A DNA stretch of 64,000 bases from positions 25,364,488 through 25,428,487 of the forward strand of contig JAVGWX010000025.1 in the NCBI GenBank assembly GCA_036924085.1, given 5' to 3'. Shown here one piece after another: positions 1-11,190 of the stretch. This DNA comes from Ariolimax columbianus. Taxonomy: Eukaryota; Mollusca; Gastropoda; Stylommatophora; Arionidae. Position 1 is the first letter of the stretch; each line of letters opens with the position of its first letter. Made by a program: the position numbers and the translations under genes. The notes under the pieces are model-generated. The model worked only from the letters and a program-made list of their open reading frames with translations. It was not told where the DNA came from and searched no databases.

Positions 1-221
1 CCTGATTGAACTTTGGATGTTCACTGCCAGGTGTTCCTTGGCCCTCCTACTCATCTCTATCCCTGTGGGTTCCAATCCAAAGCATGTCTGATTTTGCTGG
101 TCGGCTGTTTTCTGAGAGTGTATCCTATCCATTCCTACTTTCTATCCCTAATTTCCCACCGCACTGGTCGCTGCCATTTTCTCTCCAACATACCTGTATT
201 TGTCAATTCTGTAACTTAACT
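1..221. other. Unassigned sequence at window edge
   Basis: I see no convincing gene or repeat here. Two short overlapping open frames on the plus strand lack recognisable motifs, splice context or codon pattern. The stretch ends where a minus-strand CR1-like fragment begins. Confidence 0.4.
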
Positions 222-2600
222 TCTTTATACTGGTTTAGAAGACTCTGCAGAGTCTGTTTACAGCCAGTTTCTTTTACATTCACTTGATATTTTTAAAAAA
301 AACCTATGCGCATCCTATCTATTCTTGAATGCATTCCACGCATTCACCCCTCTCTGACTAAAAAAATATTATCTAATATCCGATCAGGACCTTTCTGTAA
401 TTAAATTCTAGCTTTATCCTCTTGTAGGTGGTTGCATTTGTAGCTTTATCCTCTTGTAGGTGGTTGCATTTGTAGCTTTATCCTCTTGTAGGTGGTTGTA
501 TTTGTAGCTTTATCCTCTTGTAGGTGGTTGTATTTGTAGCTTTATCCTCTTGTAGGTGGTTGCATTTGTAGCTTTATCCTCTTGTAGGTGGTTGTATTTG
601 TAGCTTTATCCTCTTGTAGGTGGTTGTATTTGTAGCTTTATCCTCTTGCATGTGGCTGTATTTGTAGCTTTATCCTCTTGTAGGTGGTTGTATTTGTAGC
701 TTTATCCTCTTGTAGGTGGTTGTATTTGTAGCTTTATCCTCTTGTAGATGGTTATATTTGTAGCTTTATCCTCTTGTAGGTGGTTATATTTGTAGCTTTA
801 TCCTCCTGTAGGTGGCTGTATTTGTAGCTTTATCCTCTTGTAGGTGGCTGTATTTGTAGCTTCGTTCCTCTTGTAGGTGGCTGTATTTGTAGGTTTATTC
901 TCTTGTAGGTGGTTGTATTTGTAGCTTTATCCTCTTGTAGGTGGTTGTATTTGTAGCTTTATCCTCTTGTATGTGGTTATATCTGTAGCGTTATCCTCTT
1001 GTAGGTGGTTGTATTTGTAGCTTTATCCTCTTGTAGGTGGTTGTATTTGTAGCTTTATCCTCTTGTATGTGGTTATATCTGTAGCTTTATCCTCTTGTAG
1101 GTGGTTGTATTTGTAGCTTTATCCTCTTGTAGGTGGCTGTATTTGTAGCTTTATCCTCTTGTAGGTGGCTGTATTTGTAGCTTTATCCTCTTGTAGGTGG
1201 CTGTATTTGTAGCTTTATCCTCTTGTAGGTGGCTGTATTTGTAGCTTTATCCTCTTGTAGGTGGTTGTATTTGTAGCTTTATCCTCTTGTAGGTGGTTGT
1301 ATTTGTAGCTTTATCCTCTTGTAGGTGGCTGTATTTGTAGCTTCGTTCCTCTTGTAGGTGGCTGTATTTGTAGCTTTATCCTCTTGTAGGTGGTTGTATT
1401 TGTAGCTTTATCCTCTTGTATGTGGTTATTTTTGTAGCTTTATCCTCTTGTAGATGGTTGTGTTTGTAGCTTTATCCTCTTGTAGGTGGTTGTATTTGTA
1501 GCTTTATCCTCTTGTAGGTGGCTGTATTTGTTGCTTTATCCTCTTGTAGGTGGTTGTATTTGTAGCTTTATCCTCTTGTAGGTGGTTGTATTTGTAGCTT
1601 TATCCTCTTGTAGGTGGTTGTATTTGTAGCTTTATCCTCTTGTATGTGGTTATATCTGTAGCTTTATCCTCTTGTAGGTGGTTGTATTTGTAGCTTTATC
1701 CTCTTGTAGGTGGCTGTATTTGTAGCTTTATCCTCTTGTAGGTGGCTGTATTTGTAGCTTTATCCTCTTGTAGGTGGCTGTATGTGTAGCTTTATCCTCT
1801 TGTAGATGGTTGTATTTGTAGCTTTATCCTCTTGTAGGTGGCTGTATTTGTAGCTTTATCCTCTTGTAGGTGGCTGTATTTGTAGCTTTATCCTCTTGTA
1901 GGTGGCTGTATTTGTAGCTTTATCCTCTTGTAGGTGGTTGTATTTGTAGCTTTATCCTCTTGTAGGTGGCTGTATTTGTAGCTTCGTTCCTCTTGTAGGT
2001 GGCTGTATTTGTAGCTTTATCCTCTTGTAGGTGGTTGTATTTGTAGCTTTATCCTCTTGTATGTGGTTATTTTTGTAGCTTTATCCTCTTGTAGATGGTT
2101 GTGTTTGTAGCTTTATCCTCTTGTAGGTGGTTGTATTTGTAGCTTTATCCTCTTGTAGGTGGCTGTATTTGTTGCTTTATCCTCTTGTAGGTGGTTGTAT
2201 TTGTATCTTTATCCTCTTGTAGGTGGTTGTATTTGTAGCTTTATCCTCTTGTAGGTGGTTGTATTTGTAGCTTTATCCTCTTGTAGGTGGTTGTATTTGT
2301 AGCTTTATCCTCTTGTAGGTGGTTGTATTTGTAGCTTTATCCTCTTGTAGGTGGTTGTATTTGTAGCTTTATCCTCTTGTAGGTGGTTGTATTTGTAGCT
2401 TTATCCTCTTGTAGGTGGCTGTATTTGTGGCTTTATCCTCTTGTAGGTGGCTGTATTTGTAGCTTTATCCTCTTGTAGGTGGCTGTATTTGTAGCTTTAT
2501 CCTCTTGTAGGTGGTTGTATTTTTAAAATCTTGTTTTTATAATCTAATTTATCCTTTCCGTTGATTATCTTAAAAACCTGAATTAAAACACCTCGATATT
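222..2600 (-). mobile_element. CR1-like LINE 3' fragment split by a minisatellite
   Basis: Read on the minus strand, 2600-2508 matches the C-terminal coding end of the CR1-like family seen intact at 49748-50992. The match then resumes at 408-222 with the remaining C-terminus, the 3' UTR palindrome (GACTCTGCAGAGTC at about 241-254) and a TTAAG-type tail. Between the two halves lies the 32-bp minisatellite, whose unit is itself a piece of this element. The copy is 5'-truncated and heavily mutated. Clade assignment rests on the wording of the C-terminal protein in better copies, including the KKANAMLG, RLEYCVQVW and ATKMI motifs typical of CR1 elements. Confidence 0.75.
409..2522. repeat. 32-bp minisatellite, about 66 copies, born inside a CR1-like LINE
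   Basis: The unit is 32 bp, beginning TAGCTTTATCCTCTTGTAGG on the plus strand. Copies vary at a few sites (ggttg/ggctg, aggtgg/atgtgg, an occasional cttcgttcc variant). Blocks of variants recur in the same order, for example 1081-1420 against 1660-2040, showing secondary duplication of multi-unit segments. On the minus strand the unit reads as the IQPP-x-RG-x-SY codon block of the CR1-like ORF. CR1 sequence flanks the array on both sides. Confidence 0.93.
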
Positions 2601-2606
2601 CATGAC

Positions 2607-2655
2607 AACCTATGCTCCTCGCAGGGAGTTGAAGGGCTTTGATTGATTGATATAT
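2607..2655 (+). mobile_element. 3' end of a retroposon with TTGA tail
   Basis: A short segment (CCTATGCTCCTC, then GGGAG, then TTGATTGATTGA) matches 51126-51172. At that second site it is the end of a LINE-like C-terminal coding fragment with a TTGA-type simple tail. Here only the terminal piece is present, directly next to the CR1-like fragment. Confidence 0.5.
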
Positions 2656-2945
2656 CTAAATCATAATAATGACATACTAATAAATCCAAAATAAATGTAA
2701 ACTACATCTACTATCCTTTAATAGAGAATAACAGTTTTTCAATTACAATACGCCTGTTAATGTGAGATTAGCTGCTGCAACAATAGCTAGACACAGACGC
2801 TTGGGTGAATTTCTTGTTAGTTCAAATTACTGTACTAGAAAAGAATCAATCAAATAAATATGCCAACAAAATGACAGCATTGCAATATTCACTCAAAGTA
2901 AACATGTACATATTGGACAGCAATATTTGTGGCAGACGGTTAGCG

Positions 2946-3955
2946 TATGTTTCAGTTAGAGTTGCATCTAAAGTCAAGTATATGTTTCAGTTAGAGTTGC
3001 ATCTACAGTCAAGTGTATGTTTCAGTTAGAGTTGCATCTAAAGTCAAGTGTATGTTTCAGTTAGAGTTGCATCTAAAGTCAAGAGTATGTTTCAGTTAGA
3101 GTTGCATCTAAAGTCAAGAGTATGTTTCAGTTAGAGTTGCATCTAAAGTCAAGAGTATGTTTCAGTTAGAGTTGCATCTAAAGTCAAGAGTATGTTTCAG
3201 TTAGAGTTGCATCTAAAGTCAAGTGTATGTTTCAGTTAGAGTTGCATCTAAAGTCAAGAGTATGTTTCAGTTAGAGTTGCATCTAAAGTCAAGAGTATGT
3301 TTCAGTTAGAGTTGCATCTAAAGTCAAGAGTATGTTTCAGTTAGAGTTGCATCTAAAGTCAAGAGTATGTTTCAGTTAGAGTTGCATCTAAAGTCAAGAG
3401 TATGTTTCAGTTAGAGTTGCATCTAAAGTCAAGAGTATGTTTCAGTTAGAGTTGCATCTAAAGTCAAGAGTATGTTTCAGTTAGAGTTGCATCTAAAGTC
3501 AAGAGTATGTTTCAGTTAGAGTTGCATCTAAAGTCAAGTGTATGTTTCAGTTAGAGTTGCATCTAAAGTCAAGAGTATGTTTCAGTTAGAGTTGCATCTA
3601 AAGTCAAGTTTATGTTTCAGTTAGAGTTGCATCTAAAGTCAAGTTTATGTTTCAGTTAGAGTTGCATCTAAAGTCAAGAGTATGTTTCAGTTAGAGTTGC
3701 ATCTAAAGTCAAGAGTATGTTTCAGTTAGAGTTGCATCTAAAGTCAAGTTTATGTTTCAGTTAGAGTTGCATCTAAAGTCAAGTGTATGTTTCAGTTAGA
3801 GTTGCATCTAAAGTCAAGAGTATGTTTCAGTTAGAGTTGCATCTAAAGTCAAGAGTATGTTTCAGTTAGAGTTGCATCTAAAGTCAAGTTTATGTTTCAG
3901 TTAGAGTTGCATCTAAAGTCAAGTTTATGTTTCAGTTAGAGTTGCATCTAAAGTA
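2946..3955. repeat. 35-bp minisatellite, about 29 copies
   Basis: The unit is 35 bp, beginning GTATGTTTCAGTTAGAGTTG. Copies are nearly identical and differ mostly at one dinucleotide (aagAGtatg, aagTGtatg or aagTTtatg), which gives a readable variant map. I do not recognise a parent transposon in the flanks, unlike several other arrays here. The preceding 2656-2945 holds nothing I can assign. Confidence 0.93.
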
Positions 3956-4084
3956 ACAGAGTTTTGTCTCCTTTCTTCGATCAAGCCTAAAGCTTGTTAT
4001 TCAATTTTACTCGTTGACTAAGCACTACTTTATACCGGCAACATAAATCTGTTTCATATTAAATACAAGACATTTTAACATCAT

Positions 4085-4665
4085 CAGGTTAGTCTGTCTA
4101 GGAACTGGTGTTGAAGTTGTCTGATGGTATTTTGCCACTGTCCTCTGTCCGAAGACTAGTCTTGAAGTTGTCTGATGGTATTTTGCCACTGTCCTCTGTC
4201 TGTCCAGAGACTAGTCTTGAAGTTGTCTGATGGTATTTTGCCACTGTCCTCTGTCTGTCCAGAGACTAGTCTTGAAGTTGTCTGATGGTATTTTGCCACT
4301 GTCCTCTGACTGGAGACTAGTCTTGAAGTTGTCTGATGGTATTTTGCCATCGTCCTCTGTTAGTCTGTCCGACGACTAGTCTTGAAGTTTTCTGATGGTA
4401 TTTTACCATCGCCCTCTGTTAGTCTGTCCGAAGACTAGTCTTGAAGTTGTCTGATGGTATTTTGCCACTGTCCTCTGTCTGTCCAGAGACTAGTCTTGAA
4501 GTTGTCTGATGGTATTTTGCCACTGTCCTCTGTCTGTCCAGAGACTAGTCTTGAAGTTGTCTGATGGTATTTTGCCACTGTCCTCTGACTGGAGACTAGT
4601 CTTGAAGTTGTCTGATGGTATTTTGCCATCGTCCTCTGTTAGTCTGTCCGGAGACTAGTGTCCTC
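4085..4665. repeat. Minisatellite of 50-62 bp units with a 279-bp higher-order repeat
   Basis: Units contain ACTAGTCTTGAAGTTGTCTG and a CCTCTGTC...GTCC spacer of variable length. The segment 4156-4350 recurs at 4435-4629 without a visible difference, so the two identical 64-residue minus-strand open frames there are copies of one repeat block. The offset of 279 bp defines a higher-order unit made of several basic units. Confidence 0.9.
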
Positions 4666-4799
4666 TGTTGATCTATGCAGCTCAGCATAAATATGCATGC
4701 CGATATTCTTGCACGCCTGCATCATGCACCTGTTTCTTGGACAACCTCTTCTTATTTTTTCCCTAAATTTTACCTTCAGTGTTTTCTTGTTTTACTGAT

Positions 4800-4995
4800 G
4801 TCTACATTCTTCATGAATAGGACATTGTGGCGTAGTTTACAGCCAGGCTGCAATATATGCGCCTTAAGGACCGACATTTCCTATTTCAGTTGGCTTTTGG
4901 GTGCTGGGTTTGCCTTCTCACTTTCATACCTATTCGCTTGCAGCCTGTTTCCAGCAGGGCCATCACTTGGAGGTGAAATAAGGTCTTGTCAGTTG
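4800..4995 (-). mobile_element. Diverged element X copy
   Basis: Scattered matches to the minus orientation of element X are visible: the GTAGTTTACAGCC block, a CTGCAATAT block, a GGACCGACAT remnant of the shared domain and the GCAGCCTGTT block. Divergence is high, so the ends are approximate. Confidence 0.45.
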
Positions 4996-5307
4996 TGATT
5001 CGATGACCATGACGCAAGTAGCGAGATATGAGTCTTTGGCTGCTGTTAGCTCCTTCACTGCTGCACCTTCAGCCCCCAGTATTTTCAATAGTAGGCCTCC
5101 ATGTTTCACATTGTGACTAAGCCAAGACAATCTATATGTTTGTATATTTTTCTTTCGTTGTCTATGCGCCCCTATTTCCTGCAGCACATACTTGACTCTT
5201 TTTTTTTGGTGGAGCTTACTCTTTGCATCTTGCAATAGCACATTATGAAATCTTCTAAGGCCTTTTCATACTTTTTTCTTTGGGGTCCATGTATCAGAGC
5301 AGTATGG

Positions 5308-5690
5308 TGTTCATCATGTAGCATGTCCTTTATAGAACGTCGCTCCCATCACAGTCTGTCTGAAAAAAACTTGTTCCCTTGCCAAAACTCCAGCCTCCAC
5401 CACAGTCATACCGAGGCATTCCTGGATATCTTGGTGTCATCGTCTTCTTGGTCTACCCCTTCCTCTCTTACCTGGCACCATACCTTCCATCACCGTTCTC
5501 TCAAGACCGTTGTGTCCCTTGATGTGACTAAAGTATTTGCATTTTCTAGCCAAAATGGAATTGATAAACCAGTTCTCCTCTATGCCTCCTCTATGCTCAA
5601 CTCTTGCTGAATGTCTACATTTGTCTTTTCTCTGTCCAGGGTATTCTGAGGACCTTTCTGTAAAATTTTGACTCAAAGGATTCAGTTCTT
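5308..5690 (-). mobile_element. L-B LINE C-terminal fragment
   Basis: On the minus strand this encodes a broken C-terminus of a LINE ORF2: an ENWFINSIL block, a KYFSHIKGHNGLE block, then MEGMVPGKRGRGRPRRR and a terminal ATFYKGHAT-like end that runs into a GATGA-rich 3' end. Basic GRGRPRRRW tracts of this kind are common near the C-terminus of APE-type LINE reverse transcriptases. The ORF is interrupted by a frameshift and a stop. A close relative lies at 58793-59135. Confidence 0.72.
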
Positions 5691-5839
5691 TGTCTGAAAG
5701 TTTTGGTAATCATCCATGTGAGAGACCGGCTGTTCTACCAAGAATATACTTAACCTTCTACTTTATTCGTTCTCCTGACCTTGCCATTCGGCATCGAAGA
5801 TAAGTGGAATGTGTAGATTTCTTGTTATCACCAAGTGCG

Positions 5840-6475
5840 AGGTTTATGCTATCGTTAGGTGCAACTTCCTGAGAGTGTCAGGGACACCTTCGATCCACCG
5901 ACGTAAAGGTCTACCCCTAGCTCGTGGACAAGAAACCTTCGAATGACATGCTCTTGCTGCAGGCTGGTCATAATGCATTCTGATTAAATGACCAAACCAC
6001 TTCATTTGTTGTGCTTCAATGTAGTTACTAAATGGGTTTGTTCCAACTATCTGCCTCAGTGTGGTGCTGCGGATTCGGTCACGGATTGTTCTTCCGGCTG
6101 CATTTCTCATACAGCTCATCTCACAGCTCTGGATCTGGACCAAGATTGACATTGGTAACACAATGTAGAAATAAATAGTGCATTTATTTTAAAGAAGAAC
6201 TAGTATTTTTCCAAATTTGATAGTGGACATTGTTTGCATTCTGAATTCCATGTTCAATCTCTCTGCCCACTCTGCCATCATCAGTGAACATAGTACCTAG
6301 GTATTTGAATTCACAGACTTACTTGATACCAATGTCACTGATTTGGAAACTTCTCTGCGCGTATTCACACGATATCAAGATAGTCTCTATCTTGATCTTC
6401 ATGTCGTATTTGCTACAAGCAAGATGGAGAAAATTCAGGTCATTCACCTGATACTCAACATGTGTTAACAACAAA
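5840..6475 (-). mobile_element. L-C LINE C-terminal fragment
   Basis: The minus strand encodes RTIRDRIRSTTLRQIVGTNP followed by MKWFGHLIRM and ARGRPLRRWIEGV, the C-terminal signature shared with the copies at 55430-55770 and 56060-57860. The upstream part (6160-6475) carries degraded reverse-transcriptase thumb sequence including an intervening YLGT-like block. It is 5'-truncated and nonfunctional. Confidence 0.7.
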
Positions 6476-6537
6476 CTGCAAAAACATCACACTCAATTTG
6501 TAACAGCATCAAAACAAACAAGTGAACAAGGGTCTAC

Positions 6538-6792
6538 CTGCGTTGCGATATCTCTGGACAATATCAACATCCTGTTCAGTTGTCCAATTACTTTATCCCG
6601 GTATCTGACAAAATTCTCCTTCGTCAGAGCTAAATCCTCTGGACGTGTGAACACAGGCCGCGGAATGCAGGAAATAAGCAGCAGCTCAGAGACAGTCTGA
6701 ATTCGAGTATGAGACTCATCAAATACGAGCACAATGCTACGAGCATTATCACTCATCATAGTCAGGTTGGTTACTACAACCAAATGGTCATT
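6538..6792 (-). CDS. Candidate internal exon of an unidentified host gene
   Basis: A 255-nt minus-strand block is open in one frame (85 codons, phase 0 at both ends). It follows a T-rich tract ending in TTTGTAG and is followed by CGCAACGCAG|GTAGAC, so both borders look like splice sites. The product runs NDHLVVVTNLTMMSDN through FDESHTRIQ to YRDKVIGQLNRMLILSRDI. I do not recognise the family, and it does not resemble the LINE families around it. It could belong to a gene downstream of RFK on the same strand. An untracked mobile element remains possible. Confidence 0.4.
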
Positions 6793-7214
6793 CTACAAAG
6801 TGAAAACAAAAAAAAGAATTCATTAACATTATGGCACTTAATTATTGAGAAGAAATTTTCTGTTAAGATTATCATGTAATGTAAGTAGCATGTCCTTTAA
6901 AGAACGTGGCTTCTTACAACCGCCACCTATTTGGCTAAGTTTCTTGGCAAGTGTGCAGTACGGTAGGTTGCCATTACTTTCCGTACATAGAAGAACAATG
7001 GTCCGTACAAAAATCCAGTGTCTGCCAAACTCGACACAGTGAGAATTGAATCGGCGCAATGGGATTGTGAAAGTCGAACGAGTTTCACCCCTAGGCCACG
7101 CAGCCTCCAACAATATCATGACTGATAAATGATCCTAGCCATTGCAAACAATTTAAATAGTGCACATACAGATGATCATTTCTAGATTTGTATGTCACAA
7201 ACACAAATATTTGA

Positions 7215-7400
7215 CTATCTTCTTCTTCTTCTTGTATGTTCGTTCTCAATCTCCCTCTACCAAGCCCTGAATAGGGTTTTGCAAGTAGCAGGATGTAGTC
7301 CGAAGAACGGAATGCATTGTGTTGCTAGTTTACAGCCTGACTGCAAAATTTGCACCTTTCGGTCCACATCCATCTTCGTCAGCATTAATCACGGAGCTAT
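7215..7400 (-). mobile_element. Truncated element X copy
   Basis: Minus-orientation element X, matching CTCAATCTCCC, TACCAAGCCCTGAA, GGATGTAGTCC and GCACCTTTCGGTCC. Only the 3' half is present. The neighbouring 7400-7760 shows nothing I can assign. A poorly preserved L-B end (ACGTTCTTTAAAGGACATGC on the minus strand) may lie at about 6880-6950. Confidence 0.65.
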
Positions 7401-7859
7401 GGCAGAAACAAGCGCTCTCCAGTTTGAACTGTGTGATGCCACTTGTCTAAGCTCCTGTATGTTGATTAGATCCATAGTTGAGTCCTCTCTGATGATCGTT
7501 CTATGAAGAGTCTCTTTGGCCATCCTCTTTCTCTATTGCAAGTCGGAGCTCACACAATTGCTTGTAATAGATGTCTGTTGTTCTTCATTCTAAGCACATG
7601 CCCAATATCAATACAAGATCCCAGAGCTAAGACACTGCTTTTTTCTTACGATGGTAAAAACAAATGATTGGCTGGTAATTTCTCTTATTAGTTTGTTGGT
7701 CTTGAATTACCTTTAGCTAATGTTCGAATAATTTTGGTGTCCATAGCTGTGTCACTGCTCTGGTGAAAAAAAACTGGCCTTTGAACTCAAAACTGTTATG
7801 GGTAAGGACAAGTTCGGCCAGACAGAAGATATTCACATTCAGTCAGCGGAAAAGAAATA

Positions 7860-8282
7860 CCAGAAATAAGATATACAGTTATGAGGAAAGACTCAGTAAA
7901 ACTGGCCTACAGTGTCTAGAAGAGAGAAGAATTCGTGGTGACTTAATACAGGTTTAAAAGATGATCAGAGGAATGGATAAATTAGACTATTTCAAGTCAA
8001 GTTTTTTAAAATACAGCCACCTACAATTACACGAGGGCATAGCTACAAGTTGACTAAAGAGAGGTCCAGATTAGATATTAGGAAATATTTTCTTAGTCAG
8101 AGAGTGGTGAATGCGTGTAATGAATTGCCAGAGGAGGTAGTGGAGGCAGGGACAGTTAATACATTTAAGAATAAATTGGATGCGCATAGCTTTTAGAGCA
8201 AGGTGAAGTAAATGAAACTGGTTGTATACAGACTCTGCAGGGTCTTCTAAACCAGTATAAAGATGTTAAGTCAAGTTAAGAT
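7860..8282 (+). mobile_element. CR1-like LINE 3' fragment with complete 3' UTR hairpin
   Basis: This encodes the C-terminal ORF2 end (SYEERLSKTGLQCLEERRI, then RGDLIQV with a stop, then NKLDAHSF) followed by the 3' UTR. The UTR holds an ACTGGTT (8217-8223) / AACCAGT (8250-8256) stem around the near-palindrome GACTCTGCAGGGTC, and ends in a TTAAG-type tail. The copy is 5'-truncated with in-frame stops. Confidence 0.82.
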
Positions 8283-10500
8283 GATTGATACAGTTGAGTT
8301 TTGAATATCTTGGCTTCACTATAACCAACAACAGTGAATGCCAAAGAAAATTAAGAGATAAATGGTCATGCCACTACAGAGAATAACTAAAATGAAAACG
8401 CGGCAGAAAACTAACAAAAGGATACAAATAAAGATCCGGGGGACTTGCATCCTCCCAGCGGTAATGTACGGGCGTGAGACATGGTCAATCACACAAACCA
8501 TACAAAAAAGATTTAATCCTCCGAGCTAAAATGCTACAGAAATATGCTCAAAATACCATGGGTAGCAAAAATGAAAAATGCAGAAACTATTAAATTAATA
8601 TACTTTGACGTTATTAAGTGAGGGAGTAAAGAAGGGATGTATCCTCTCTGCATACCTATTTGACAATTATGTAGAGTGCATAATGAGGAACGTTAGGGAG
8701 GATGAGAATATCGAAACTTGCGCCCTCTTTACAATCTGCGGATACAAGATCCCAGAGCCAAGATAAGCAGAAGACAAAGCGACACTATTAAACAGTGCAG
8801 AGGGGTTTGAGTATCTATTTGCAGCCGTAAGCAGACACAGCGAAGAACAAAATCCCTTTGTAAGCATAAACAAAACAAATACAATGACCTCCAACAAAAC
8901 AAGAAATCGACACACTCGGGGGTGTGGAAATATAACAGACCACAAACTTTGAGTAATTAGACTTCAGAATTGACAACAATGGCAACTGCTCAAAGAAAAT
9001 CAGAAGGAGATTCACGATGGCAATGCAGAGGCTACATCCAACAAAACTGAAGATTTTGAGAACCTGTGTATTTCTTGTGGCAGCATACGGCTGTGAAAAC
9101 ATGAACATTTACCCAACCTCAAATAAGAGACACAAGTTCTATGAGCCTAAATATTATAGAATGGTCCTCAGAATATCATGACCTGTAAAAAAACAAGAAA
9201 AAATGCAGGCATTCAGCAAGAGTTAGGATGAGGAGAACTGGTTCATAAATTCCATAATGAACAGAGAAAATTAAAATACTTTGGCCACATTAAAATACAA
9301 AATAGTCATGAGAAAAAGGTAATGGAAGGTATGGTGCTAGGCAAGAAAGGCAATGGAAGGTATGGTGCTAGGCAAGAAAAGCAGACGAAGAAGGTAATGG
9401 AAGGTATGGTGCTAGGCAAGAAAGGCAGACCAAGAAGGTAATGGAAGATATGGTGCTAGGCAAGAAAGGCAATGGAAGGTATGGTGCTAGGCAAGAAAAG
9501 CAGACCAAGAAGGTAATGGAAGGTATGGTGCTAGGCAAGAAAGGCAATGTGCTAGGCAAGAAAGGCAGACCAAGAAGGTAATGGAAGGTATGGTGCTAGG
9601 CAAGAAAGGCAGACCAAGAAGGCAATGGATGTATGGTGCTAGGCAAGAAAGGCAGACCAAGAAGGTAATGGAAGGTATGGTGCTAGGCAAGAAAGGCAGA
9701 CCAAGAAGGTAATGGAAGGTATGGTGCTAGGCAAGAAAGGCAGACCAAGAAGGTAATGGAAGGTATGGTGCTAGGCAAGAAAGGCAGACCAAGAAGGCAA
9801 TGGATGTATGGTGCTAGGCAAGAAAGGCAGACCAAGAAGGTAATGGAAGGTATGGTGCTAGGCAAGAAAGGCAGACCAAGAAGGTAATGGAAGGTATGGT
9901 GCTAGGCAAGAAAGGCAATGTGCTAGGCAAGAAAGGCAGACCAAGAAGGCAATGGATGTATGGTGCTAGGCAAGAAAGGCAGACCAAGAAGGTAATGGAA
10001 AGTATGGTGCTAGGCAAGAAAGGCAGACCAAGAAGGCAATGGATGTATGGTGCTAGGCAAGAAAGGCAGACCAAGAAGGTAATGGAAGGTATGGTGCTAG
10101 GCAAGAAAGGCAATGGAAGGTATGGTGCTAGGCAAGAAAGGCAGACCAAGAAGGCAATGGATGTATGGTGCTAGGCAAGAAAGGCAGACCAAGAAGGCAA
10201 TGGATGTATGGTGCTAGGCAAGAAAGGCAGACCAAGAAGGTAATGGAAGGTATGGTGCTAGGCAAGAAAGGCAGACCAAGAAGGTAATGGAAGGTATGGT
10301 GCTAGGCAAGAAAGGCAGACCAAGAAGGTAATGGAAGGTATGGTGCTAGGCAAGAAAGGCAGACCAAGAAGGTAATGACACCAACACATTAAAGAATCCT
10401 TGGGCATGACTCTGGAGCAGGCCGCAGATTTGGTAAAAGATCAAGTTTCTTTCAGGCGGGCTGTGATGGGAGGGACGTTCTGCAAAGGACATGCAACATG
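8283..10500 (+). mobile_element. L-B LINE ORF2 pseudogene containing a minisatellite
   Basis: From 8618 the plus strand reads as a degraded reverse-transcriptase palm (GVRRGCILSPYLF-like, then YAEDTALL in place of YADD), thumb (RRFTMAMQRLHPTKLKILRTC, AAYGCE) and C-terminus (KLKYFGHIK). After the 44-bp array at 9318-10377 the C-terminus continues (HIKESLGMTLEQAADL, FRRAVMGGTFCKGHAT) to its stop. The segment 8283-8590 is a separate thumb fragment (VMYGRETWSITQTIQKRF) in the same orientation. Many stops and frameshifts show that the copy is dead. Confidence 0.72.
9318..10377. repeat. 44-bp minisatellite, about 25 copies, inside L-B ORF2
   Basis: The main unit is 44 bp, beginning GGTAATGGAAGGTATGGTGC; shorter units lacking the GCAGACCAAGAAGG part are interspersed. 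The unit encodes the VMEGMVLGKKGRPRR block of L-B. L-B coding sequence is present on both sides, and GGTAATG occurs at both edges, as expected for a slippage or unequal-exchange origin. Because 44 is not a multiple of three, amplification scrambled the reading frame. Confidence 0.93.
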
Positions 10501-10720
10501 ACGGCTACATCAAATGCCACAATGGCCTAGACAGAAGGATACTGGAGTGTATGGTACCAGGCAAAAAAGGCAGAGGCAGACCGAGGGGAAGATGGACGAG
10601 TGCCATTTTGGAGGTTTTGGGGATGACAATGGCAGGACAGCTGGTCAGGGATAAAATATCTTACAGATCAGCTGTCATGAGAGCGAATTTCTGCAAAGGG
10701 TTTGGTACATGTTGATTTAG
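10480..10720 (+). mobile_element. Second L-B C-terminal end in tandem
   Basis: Directly after the GHAT end of the preceding copy, a new L-B C-terminus begins: IKCHNGLDRRILECMVPGKK, then GRGRPRGRW, then the terminal FCKGFGT version of FCKGHAT. Two L-B 3' ends therefore lie head to tail, from a second insertion or a segmental duplication. Confidence 0.65.
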
Positions 10721-10859
10721 TTCTGCAAACTATCACTAAACATTTTTAAGAAATTCATTTGGAAAGTCATTGCTGCGTGAATCAGGCATTCGTTTGAAAG
10801 TCTCTCAACATTATCTGCCTAAAGATGACATCTGTTGTCCAAGAATGTGCTGCTGGCAG

Positions 10860-11190
10860 TTCTTCTTCTTCTTTGTCGTTCTTCTCAAACTCCTGCTACA
10901 AAGCCCTAAAATGGGCTTTGCAAGAAACAGGATGTAGTCCGGAGAACGAAATGCATTGTGTCACAGTTTACAAGTTGACTGCGATATTTGCACCCTTCAG
11001 TCCAACACATCTGATTTCAGTAGGCATTTTTGGGTACTGGGTTAGTGTTCCCTCTTCAAACTCTTCTCCTTAGTCTGATCTGTTGCAGACTGTTGTTCAG
11101 GATCATTGCATGGAGGTGTAGAAGGGTCTTGGCAGCTCTGGGCTGCAGCTCATGCACTGCTTAGTACCTTGATTCCGTTGCTGGCAGTAC
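10860..11190 (-). mobile_element. Element X copy
   Basis: Minus-orientation element X of almost full length. It matches from a CTTCTTCTTC-rich edge through ATGCATTGTGTCACAGTTTAC, GCACCCTTCAGTCC and GGAGGTGTAGAAGGGTCTTG to TTGATTCCG. It is diverged from the younger copies at 31374-31734 and 37020-37375. Confidence 0.75.

Noticed and set aside
409..2522. Possible CRISPR-like array (regular 32-bp repeats)
   Set aside because: Units are contiguous with no spacers, the context is an animal genome, and the unit is a piece of a LINE ORF.
4156..4629. Two identical 64-residue minus-strand ORFs
   Set aside because: Identical because they are the same minisatellite block duplicated; no evidence for coding.
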